From: a virus
IMG/VR virus record: IMGVR_UViG_3300010885_034871
Span: 1-24,816 of that record
Direction: 5' to 3' (one strand)
Length of the DNA: 24,816 nt
The number at the start of each line of letters is the position of its first letter. The stretch's first letter is position 1. Under the pieces are notes generated by a model, which saw only the letters and a list, made by a program, of their open reading frames with translations, ran no database searches and had not been told where the DNA came from. The translations under genes were made by a program, and so were the position numbers. Positions 6,773 through 13,420 of the stretch are shown piece after piece.

Positions 6773-7734
6773 TGCCCGCCAATCCCCTCGGGCCTACGGG
6801 CCTTCTCGCTCAATCCATGACCCTCCCGGCGGGCTCTCAGAGCCTGTCGATGGGCGGGAACAAGGTGCGGGCGCAGGGGATGGATGGGCGGAAGAAGGGC
6901 GGAGCAAGCCGAACTGTTGATTATCTCCTTGGCGGTGGCGGTGGCGGCGGCTCGGGTGGCTATTTCGGCGCAGGCGGCGGCGGTGGCGGCGGGCAAGTCA
7001 TCAGCCGGTCGTCCATCCTGCTCGCGGCGGGTTCCTACCCGGTCACGATTGGCAACGGCGGGCAGGGCGGCTCCAACGACGACACAACCCCGGCAACGCA
7101 AGGTCAATCCAGCACCTTCAATGGTGAAACGGCCATCGGCGGCGGACGTGGCGGCAACAACATCACCGCTGGGGTACGAAATGGCGGCAACGGCGCAAAT
7201 GGCGGCGGCGGCGCGGGCTCAAGCGTCAATGTCACGTCGGGCGGAACTTCTACAATTGGCGGCAATGTCGGAGGCGGTGGCGGCTACGACGCTGGCAATT
7301 GGAACTGTCCGGCAGGCGGCGGCGGCGGGTCGGCAGTAGTTGGTTATGGTGGCACCGGTCAGAACCTCAATTTTGGCAACGCTGGCAACGGCGGCACCGG
7401 CCTCGCCTCAAGCATTAGCGGAACATCTTTGGAATACGGCGGCGGCGGCGGTGGCGGCGCAAGTGCGCCCGGAACCGCAGGCATCGGGGGCGGTTCTGGC
7501 ACTTCGGGCGGCAACGGCGGAACGGCTGCTGCGGGCAGCAATGGAGCGCCAAACCGATGTGGTGGCGGCGGCGGCACTGGCGCGGCGACCAACGGCGGCA
7601 ACGGCGGCTCCGGCGTCCTGATCGTGCGCTACCTGACCGGCACGGCCAACTGCACCGGCGGCGCCATCACCTTCTCGGGCGGCTACACCATCCACACGCT
7701 CACTTCCCCCTCTGACACGTTCACGGTGGCTTGA
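6772..7734 (+). CDS. Glycine-rich tail adhesin (polyglycine-type receptor-binding protein)
   Basis: The ATG overlaps the previous stop (TGATG). Residues ~1-50 form a non-repetitive N-terminus suited to attachment to the tail. Residues ~54-290 contain many GGGGG runs and GxGGNGG motifs broken by short variable segments, and a C-terminal beta cap follows (GVLIVRYLTGTANCTGG...YTIHTLTSPSDTFTV). This layout matches the glycine-rich domain proteins found in phage tails. In T-even-like adhesins such repeats fold as a polyglycine-II sandwich whose loops bind the receptor. By analogy the short non-Gly segments would be the specificity loops. Cysteines are few (C179, C263, C294). The GGC-rich DNA is repetitive and creates long shadow frames on both strands, which I discount. 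Confidence 0.82.
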   Translation: MPANPLGPTGLLAQSMTLPAGSQSLSMGGNKVRAQGMDGRKKGGASRTVDYLLGGGGGGGSGGYFGAGGGGGGGQVISRSSILLAAGSYPVTIGNGGQGGSNDDTTPATQGQSSTFNGETAIGGGRGGNNITAGVRNGGNGANGGGGAGSSVNVTSGGTSTIGGNVGGGGGYDAGNWNCPAGGGGGSAVVGYGGTGQNLNFGNAGNGGTGLASSISGTSLEYGGGGGGGASAPGTAGIGGGSGTSGGNGGTAAAGSNGAPNRCGGGGGTGAATNGGNGGSGVLIVRYLTGTANCTGGAITFSGGYTIHTLTSPSDTFTVA

Positions 7735-8162
7735 TGCTCTACCAACGCAAGACCCTCCCCGACGCTCTCATGGGCGACCCTGCCCCGCTTCCCGCCGCTC
7801 TGGTGGGCCTTGCGGACGCCAGCCTTGCCGACCTGACCGCCGCTCTCGGCGTGGCGGCGGAGGAACTCGGCTTCGACGGGCAGGGGTTCTTTCCCTTCAC
7901 GCCTGAACCTTCCCCGCCTCCCCCGGTGGATGAACTCAACAAGGTGGACTTCCTGCGGTTGTTCACTCAGGCCGAGCGCATCGCCATCCGGCAGGCGGCG
8001 GCGGGCTATCCTACGCTGGACGACTATCAGGCCATGCTTGAGGCCGCGACAACCGTTCGGCTGTCCGATGCCGACATGCAGCGCGGCGTGGTCCTCATGG
8101 AAATGGGCGGGCTTCTCGGCGTCGGCCGGGCGGCGCAAATCCTCGCGGGGAAGGCCCCGTGA
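7734..8162 (+). CDS. Conserved phage hypothetical protein after adhesin (possible fibre chaperone)
   Basis: I start it at ATG 7734, which shares its A with the upstream TGA, and not at the TTG three bases earlier. The 142-residue protein has an N-terminal helical part and a proline-rich linker (EPSPPPPVDE). The C-terminal helical domain begins LNKVDFLRLFTQAERIAIRQ and ends GLLGVGRAAQILAGKA. I have seen this C-terminal pattern in many short phage proteins near tail fibres. Its position directly after the adhesin gene would fit a fibre assembly protein or a small tail component, but this is inference. Confidence 0.7.
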   Translation: MLYQRKTLPDALMGDPAPLPAALVGLADASLADLTAALGVAAEELGFDGQGFFPFTPEPSPPPPVDELNKVDFLRLFTQAERIAIRQAAAGYPTLDDYQAMLEAATTVRLSDADMQRGVVLMEMGGLLGVGRAAQILAGKAP

Positions 8163-8461
8163 GTGAGATGCCGCAAGATCAAGCCACCCTGCCCGGCAAG
8201 CCGATCCTGTCCTATTTCCGGCGGCTGTTTGTGGCGGTCGACCAACTCCTAAACACCATCCTCGGCGGCAACGAGGACGAGACGATCTCCTCCCGCGTCG
8301 GGAAGGATGCTCGCCGGGGCAAGCCGTTCGCCTGCGTCCTCTGCCGGGTGCTGCATTGGATTGACCCTTTCCATTGCGAGAAAGCCATTGAGCGGGATCG
8401 GGGCAAGCGGCCTGGCCAATTCAACCCCCCCGCCACTCCCTTCCGTTCCGACTGGAGCTGA
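8159..8461 (+). CDS. Small conserved phage protein (100 aa)
   Basis: The start is GTG 8159 overlapping the previous TGA by GTGA; an in-frame ATG at 8168 is the alternative. The core reads FVAVDQLLNTILGGNEDETISSRVGKDARR and then CVLCRVLHWIDPFHCEKAIERD. I recall this 'DQLLN.L.GG..DET.SSR' type from many tailed phages and prophages, without an established function. The cysteines (C25-like spacing CVLC...HC) hint at a metal site but do not make a standard zinc motif. It lies between the fibre block and the large tail protein. Confidence 0.7.
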   Translation: MSEMPQDQATLPGKPILSYFRRLFVAVDQLLNTILGGNEDETISSRVGKDARRGKPFACVLCRVLHWIDPFHCEKAIERDRGKRPGQFNPPATPFRSDWS

Positions 8462-8464
8462 TCC

Positions 8465-10264
8465 ATGCCCCGCGTCGTCTTTGAGCTTCCCCCTGGGCTG
8501 AACAACGACGACACGACCTTTTCTGCCTCGGGCCGGTGGGCCGATGGTTCCAACGTGCGGTTCTGGCGGGGCCGGGCGGAAGTTATCGGCGGCTGGGAAG
8601 CCATCACGACCACGCCCCTGACGGGCATCACCCGCAAGCTGTTCGGCTGGACGGACAATGCGGCCGTGCTGAACGTGGCCTCGGGCTCGCACCTGGCGCT
8701 TCAGCTTTACCAAGGCGGCGCGGTCTACGACATCACGCCCTATGGCCCTCCGACGCTTCTGCCTTCCAACCCGCTGACGGTCTTCAACGGCTCGCCAACG
8801 GTGACGGTCGCGCACACGGCGCATGGCATCCCAAACGGCACAAGCGTCATCTTCGCCGGCGCAACCGCGGTCGGCGGCATCACACCGAACGGCACCTTTG
8901 CCATCACGGTGGTGGACGCCAACTCCTACACCTACACCTTCACGTCGAACGCGACCCTTGGCGCAGTGGGTGGCGGGTCAGGCGTCATTGTCACCCCTCA
9001 AATGGCCCTGCCTGCGGGCAATGTGGACGGCACTGGCGGCGCTGGCTACGGAACGGGGACTTGGTCTACCGGAACCTACTCAAGCCCGTCCACGGTCGAT
9101 TATTTCCCCCGCACGTGGTCGATGGGGCCATGGGGTCAGAACCTGATCGCCAACCCCCGCAACGGCGGGATCTACACCTGGACAAATAGCACGGCGGCGC
9201 GGGCAGTCGTCGTCACCAACGCCCCGGTGCAGGTGACTTACGCCCTTGTCTCGCCAACCCGGCAGGTGTTCGCCCTTGGCTGCAATCAAGAGAGCTCGCC
9301 CTACACTTTTGACCCGCTGGTGATCCGTCATTCGAGCATCGGCAACAACACCGAGTGGAACACGGCGGCTTCGACCACGGCGCGGGAATATCGCCTGCCG
9401 GGTGGGGGCCGCATCGTCTGCGGCGCCGTGATCGGGCAGAACCTCCTCGTCTGGACAACCGGCGGGCTCTACGTCGGCACCTTCATCGGCTCCCTCGTCC
9501 AGCCCTGGCGCTTTGACCTGGTGGGTGAAGAGTGCGGCATCATTGGGCCGAACGCCTTTACCGTGGTCGGGCAACGGGCATTCTGGGTGGGTCCGAACCT
9601 TCAGTTCTATGCCTACACCCTGGGTGGCCAGCCTCAGATCGTCACCTGCCCGATCCGCTCGGCCTTTGCCGACAACATGGCCCCGGCCCAGACCGACAAG
9701 ATCACGGTGGGCTCGACGGCGTTCTTTGACGAGATCCGCATCGACTATCCCGACGCCCGCGACGGGGTGGAGAACTCGCGGTATCTGGCGGCCTACATTC
9801 CGGCTCTGCTCGAAAGCCCGGACAACGCCTGGTATCGCGGCATCATGGCCCGAACGGCCTATGTGGACACCCCGCCAAGCCCGAACAGCTATCCGATGGC
9901 GGTGGACCCTTTCGGGGGCCTCTTTTGGCATGAGAAGGGTCGCACGGCCAACGGCGGGGTCTTGTCCTGGTTCATTGAGACGGCGGACAACTACCTTGAC
10001 CCCAACCTAACGATGCAGGTGCGCGCCATCTGGCCGGACTTCAAGAACCAAGTGGGCGCCATTGCCGTTTCGGTCATCACCCGGTTTCTGCCCCAAGGCA
10101 CCGAGACGACGACCTCTGGCCAGACGATCAGCGTGGGCACGGAGAAGTCCGACGTTCGCGCCTCGGGACGCCTGGCCAAGCTGCGGTTCTCCGGCTCGGC
10201 AAGCCCGACCTTTGCCCGCCTTGGCAACCCGACCGTTGATGTGGTCCCGGCGGGGCAGCGTTGA
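8465..10264 (+). CDS. Large tail structural protein (nozzle/stabilisation-type)
   Basis: This 599-residue, beta-rich protein opens with MPRVVFELPPGLNNDDTTFSASGRWADGSNVRFWRG, an N-terminal pattern known from tail proteins of podovirus-like phages (RW.DGSNVRFWRGR.E.IGGW). Residues ~99-176 hold the same beta module as the 6107-6772 protein. The central part (VTYALVSPTRQVFALGC, LLVWTTGGLYVGTF, QRAFWVGPNLQFYAY) has repeated Trp/Tyr blades suggestive of a beta-propeller, as in podoviral nozzle proteins that extend the portal-adaptor channel. It ends one base into the next gene's TTG start. Structural role is likely; the exact tail position is inferred. Confidence 0.75.
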   Translation: MPRVVFELPPGLNNDDTTFSASGRWADGSNVRFWRGRAEVIGGWEAITTTPLTGITRKLFGWTDNAAVLNVASGSHLALQLYQGGAVYDITPYGPPTLLPSNPLTVFNGSPTVTVAHTAHGIPNGTSVIFAGATAVGGITPNGTFAITVVDANSYTYTFTSNATLGAVGGGSGVIVTPQMALPAGNVDGTGGAGYGTGTWSTGTYSSPSTVDYFPRTWSMGPWGQNLIANPRNGGIYTWTNSTAARAVVVTNAPVQVTYALVSPTRQVFALGCNQESSPYTFDPLVIRHSSIGNNTEWNTAASTTAREYRLPGGGRIVCGAVIGQNLLVWTTGGLYVGTFIGSLVQPWRFDLVGEECGIIGPNAFTVVGQRAFWVGPNLQFYAYTLGGQPQIVTCPIRSAFADNMAPAQTDKITVGSTAFFDEIRIDYPDARDGVENSRYLAAYIPALLESPDNAWYRGIMARTAYVDTPPSPNSYPMAVDPFGGLFWHEKGRTANGGVLSWFIETADNYLDPNLTMQVRAIWPDFKNQVGAIAVSVITRFLPQGTETTTSGQTISVGTEKSDVRASGRLAKLRFSGSASPTFARLGNPTVDVVPAGQR

Positions 10265-10605
10265 TCAAACAATGGGTGCGGGTCCGCCGCTGGCTTCTGC
10301 CGGCAATGGTGGACACGACGGAGGCGGAAGTGGTTGCCGAGCTGCTGGCCGGGCGGGCGACGCTCTGGCCGGGTGAGCGGGCGGCGTTCGTCACCACACT
10401 GATTACCGACCCGCCTCGGATGCACGTCTGGCTGGGTGGTGGGGATGGGTCCGAGATGCTGGCGATGATTGCCGGAATGTCGGCCTGGGGACGGGCGCAG
10501 GGCGCTCACTGGGCCACGGTCAACGGGCGAAAGGGCTGGAAACGGTCCCTCCGCGCACACGGTTTTGAGCCCCGAAATGGGGAACTCTGGAAGGCGCTGA
10601 CATGA
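10261..10605 (+). CDS. Small virion-associated hypothetical protein (114 aa)
   Basis: The start is a TTG at 10261 overlapping the upstream TGA (TTGA). The next in-frame candidate would delete the conserved-looking N-terminal helix. The product is Trp-rich (VWLGGGDGSEMLAMIAGMSAWGRAQ, GRKGWKRSLRAHGFEP). A closing motif of the type GR.GW...L...GFE is one I associate with small podoviral proteins encoded next to internal virion proteins, sometimes compared with GNAT folds. It ends in an ATGA overlap with the ejection-type gene, so it is probably co-translated. Function not established. Confidence 0.65.
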   Translation: MIKQWVRVRRWLLPAMVDTTEAEVVAELLAGRATLWPGERAAFVTTLITDPPRMHVWLGGGDGSEMLAMIAGMSAWGRAQGAHWATVNGRKGWKRSLRAHGFEPRNGELWKALT

Positions 10606-12080
10606 GCAAGAAGACCAAGACGACCAGCCAATCGACGCAGACCCAGACCCCGACCAATCCCACGTTCGTGACGGAGGGGCTGGCGGGTGTGGGCGGTAGC
10701 CTTCAGAGCCTGATGGGCCGCAATCCCACGGACTTTGTGGCCGGGCCTTCTGCGCTGCAAACCAAGTCCTACCAAGACGCGGGCAATCTCAGCCTGTCGC
10801 CCTTGTATGGGCAGGCGTCGGACCTGTTCGGCAGCGTGGCCAAGGCGGGGCCGAACACCTACGGCGCCCAGGGCTACGACGCCTCCGGCTACGGCGCCAC
10901 GAACGCTACCTCACGCGGCTATGACGCCCAGAACGCGACCTCACAGGGCTACGACGCGCAGGGATACACCGGGCAGGGCTACGATGCCCGCAAGGTCGGC
11001 AGCGCGGTTGGCTACGATCCGACCTCGGCCAGCGCCTCGACCTACAATGCCTCGTCCCTGCTGGACGGGCTCGGCAACTACATGAGCCCCTACACCGGCC
11101 AGGTGGTCGATGCGGCGCTTCAGGACTACGACTACGGCGCAGGCCAGACGCGGGCGAACCAGGCGCTGGACGAGGCCCGCAGCGGGGCCTTTGGCGGCTC
11201 GGGTGCAGCCATTGGCCGGTCGATGACGGAAGGCGAACTTGCTCGCGGTCGCGGCTCCCTGTCGGCAGGCCTGCGGGATCAGGGCTTCACACGCGGCGCG
11301 GGCCTGTCAGCTCAGGATGCGGGCTTCCGCAACGACGCCTCGCGGTTCAATGCCGATGCCCAGACCCGCGTGAGCATGTCCAACGCCGACGCGGCGAACC
11401 AGGCGGCGGCACTCAGGGCCGCGGCTCAAAACCAGTTCCTGATGACCGACGCCGAAGCGGCAAACGCGGCCGCTCGGTTTGGATCGGATGCGCTCAACAA
11501 TTCCAACCAGTTCAGCACCGCTGCCCGCAACAACGCCCTCCAGTTCGGGACCGACGCGGCGAACCGGGCGGCGCTGGCCAACACGGACGCTGCGAACCAA
11601 GCCTCGCGGTTTGGATCGGACGCCTTCAACCGCACCAGCCTTGCCAACTCGGATGCTGCGAACCAGGCCGCGCAGTTCGGGGCCGACGCTCGCAACACGG
11701 CCGCACGGTTCGGGGCCGGGGCTCAGAACGACGCGGGCCAATTCAACGCTCAGGCGCGGGATGCAGCCCTTGCCCGGCAGTTCTCGGCAGGCGGTGCGCT
11801 GGCAGGCCTTGGGCAGACGATGGGCGCGGACACGCGATCCAACATCGCCCTGCAGAACGCCCTTGGCGGGGACCAGAGGGCCATACAGCAGGCGCTACAG
11901 GGCGCTCCGCTCGACGTGCTGGAGCGTATCTCCCGGATGTACGGCGGCCTGCCCTTGAACCTCCTGAACGGTCAGACCTCAACGGGGACGGGCTCGGGGA
12001 CGTCGAAGACGTATGACCCCTGGGGGACCTACACCGCCATCCTCGGCGCGAACGCCAGCAACGCCTCAAAAGTCATTTAG
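10602..12080 (+). CDS. Internal virion (ejection-type) protein with tandem hendecad repeats
   Basis: The 492-residue protein begins with a Ser/Thr/Gln-rich disordered tail. Residues ~90-145 contain five GYD-A/P motifs in short imperfect repeats. Residues ~155-240 form a block recalling podoviral internal proteins (YMSPYTGQVVDAALQDYD, ANQALDEARSGAFGGSGAAIG, LRDQGF). Residues 249-391 are thirteen consecutive 11-residue units of the form [F/A][G/N]xDAxNxAxx with no gap. The C-terminus ends in a Gly/Ser-rich linker and WGTYTAILGANASNASKVI. It sits with three further ejection-type genes just before lysis, the standard place for DNA-ejection proteins. Role inferred from this context. Confidence 0.75.
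   Translation: MSKKTKTTSQSTQTQTPTNPTFVTEGLAGVGGSLQSLMGRNPTDFVAGPSALQTKSYQDAGNLSLSPLYGQASDLFGSVAKAGPNTYGAQGYDASGYGATNATSRGYDAQNATSQGYDAQGYTGQGYDARKVGSAVGYDPTSASASTYNASSLLDGLGNYMSPYTGQVVDAALQDYDYGAGQTRANQALDEARSGAFGGSGAAIGRSMTEGELARGRGSLSAGLRDQGFTRGAGLSAQDAGFRNDASRFNADAQTRVSMSNADAANQAAALRAAAQNQFLMTDAEAANAAARFGSDALNNSNQFSTAARNNALQFGTDAANRAALANTDAANQASRFGSDAFNRTSLANSDAANQAAQFGADARNTAARFGAGAQNDAGQFNAQARDAALARQFSAGGALAGLGQTMGADTRSNIALQNALGGDQRAIQQALQGAPLDVLERISRMYGGLPLNLLNGQTSTGTGSGTSKTYDPWGTYTAILGANASNASKVI
11346..11774 (+). repeat. Thirteen tandem 33-bp units encoding 11-residue (hendecad) repeats
   Basis: The units run without interruption from the codon for F249 to that for A391. Consensus positions are: 1 Phe or Ala, 2 Gly or Asn, 4 Asp, 5 Ala, 7 Asn, 9 Ala. 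Protein-level periodicity is exact at 11, while the DNA copies have diverged, so the repeats are kept by selection on the protein rather than by recent duplication. Confidence 0.85.
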
Positions 12081-12095
12081 GCCGGAGCCTCACAC

Positions 12096-12785
12096 ATGCC
12101 TCTTTTCGGCAAGACGGGCGAAAAGGCCCGCAACTTCCTCGCCGGCGACGTTGGCCAGGCGCTCATGCGGACGGCCTCGGGCCTCATCCCCGGCGACCCC
12201 TACGGCTACGTCATGGCGCAACGTGCGCGGGACCAAAAGCTGGCCCAACAACAGCAGCAACGGCAGGCCTATGCCGACTTGATGGGCTCCTACCGTGGCC
12301 CGGACATGGAAACGGCAGGCGTCAATGACCTGATCGGCGGGGCGAACGAGACCGGCGCCCGAATGGGCATGGCTCCCATGCAGCGCCAGGACCCCCGCTA
12401 TCAGCAGGGCTTCGACATGGGCGACCCCAACACGCAATCCGCGATGGCCAACTTCCTCGCCATGGGTGGAAGCCCGGCAGACATGAAGGCCATCCAAGAA
12501 ATGGGCCGGGGACCAAAGCCGTCCTACTTCAACACCCGCTCCGGCGTGGTGGCCGTAGATCCCGAGACCGGGCAGGCAAACGAGGTCTACTCCGACCCCT
12601 ACGCCGGAGCCCTGGCGCAACGGCAGATCGACGCTCAAGGCGCCCTTGCCGAGCAACGCCGGGCAGGGGGCCGGGCTGCAATGATCCGCGCCACGAAGCC
12701 GCCGGCGGGCAGGGCTCCCGCTCCCGCGCCGGGCGCCGCCCCCGTCAAATCGCATCCTTCTGACCGATACAAAGGGAGGCCCTAA
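12096..12785 (+). CDS. Putative internal virion protein (229 aa)
   Basis: The ATG at 12096 has GGAG 8 nt upstream. The protein has an Ala/Gly-rich N-terminal helix (EKARNFLAGDVGQALMRTASGLIPG), a Gln-rich helix (RDQKLAQQQQQRQAYADLMGSY) and a central low-complexity Met/Gly-rich part. Its C-terminus is Pro/Ala-rich and basic (PPAGRAPAPAPGAAP...). This composition, mostly helical with disordered ends, and its place among ejection-type genes support an internal virion protein. No specific family is recognised. It may pair with the 206-residue protein that follows 2 nt later. Confidence 0.65.
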   Translation: MPLFGKTGEKARNFLAGDVGQALMRTASGLIPGDPYGYVMAQRARDQKLAQQQQQRQAYADLMGSYRGPDMETAGVNDLIGGANETGARMGMAPMQRQDPRYQQGFDMGDPNTQSAMANFLAMGGSPADMKAIQEMGRGPKPSYFNTRSGVVAVDPETGQANEVYSDPYAGALAQRQIDAQGALAEQRRAGGRAAMIRATKPPAGRAPAPAPGAAPVKSHPSDRYKGRP

Positions 12786-12787
12786 CG

Positions 12788-13408
12788 ATGCAGGCTCCAC
12801 GCCCCGGAACCGTTGAGGACGGCTATATCTTCGTCGGGGGCGACCCCGGCCAGGAAGCCAACTGGCGGCCGGTTCAGAAGGTCGGTTCCCAAGACGCTTC
12901 GGCAATAGCGGACATGCGCGGCGCGGCAACGCGGTCGCAGAACTTCGCCACTATGGCCGATCAGTTCATGAACCTGAACCGGCAGACCGGCACCGGCCCG
13001 GCCCGCTCCTTCGGGCTTGGCGAACTGCTGCCAAGCAAGACCTCGGCCAACCTTCAGGCCATGCAGGCCATTGCCTCGCGGGCGGCTCCGTCCATGCGCG
13101 CTCCCGGATCGGGGACGACGTCGGACAAAGACATGGCGCTCTATATGGCGTCGTTCCCCAAGGTCACAAACTGGGGCGGTTCAAATGCCGAGGTCACGAA
13201 AGGCCTCAAGCAGGACGCCAGCAAAACCGCAGCGCGAGCGGCGTGGGCCGAGAAGTGGACGCAGACCACGGGCAGCCTAGCGGGCGCTGATGCCGCGTTT
13301 GAGACCTGGTGGGCCGGCCGTTCCGCAGGCGGCCAGAAGAAGGCTCCCCCGATAGCCGCCCCGCCGGCCGCCAACACCGGCTGGGGCAAGGCTACCCGCA
13401 CCGATTAA
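12788..13408 (+). CDS. Putative internal virion protein (206 aa)
   Basis: GGGAGG lies about 8 nt before the ATG at 12788. The product has an N-terminal segment GYIFVGGDPGQEANWRPVQK and a helical middle (RSQNFATMADQFMNLNRQTGTGPARSF). A GLGELLPSKTSANLQAMQAI block and SFPKVTNWGGSNAEVTKGLKQDA follow, and the C-terminus is Pro/Ala-rich. The 'FNGLNRxTxTG...' and 'SxPxxxN...N' type segments are ones I have seen in internal proteins of podovirus-like phages that contact the cargo DNA or other ejection proteins. Assignment depends mainly on neighbours. Confidence 0.65.
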   Translation: MQAPRPGTVEDGYIFVGGDPGQEANWRPVQKVGSQDASAIADMRGAATRSQNFATMADQFMNLNRQTGTGPARSFGLGELLPSKTSANLQAMQAIASRAAPSMRAPGSGTTSDKDMALYMASFPKVTNWGGSNAEVTKGLKQDASKTAARAAWAEKWTQTTGSLAGADAAFETWWAGRSAGGQKKAPPIAAPPAANTGWGKATRTD

Positions 13409-13420
13409 GAGGAGGGGCCA

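Noticed and set aside
6930-7620. Non-coding GGC microsatellite, or the Pro-rich and Ala-rich frames on either strand
   Set aside because: The plus-strand frame gives a coherent glycine-rich adhesin with unique ends; the other frames are by-products of GGC repeats.
5396-10264. Diversity-generating retroelement acting on the fibre genes
   Set aside because: I see no reverse transcriptase frame and no template repeat paired with a fibre 3' end in the window.
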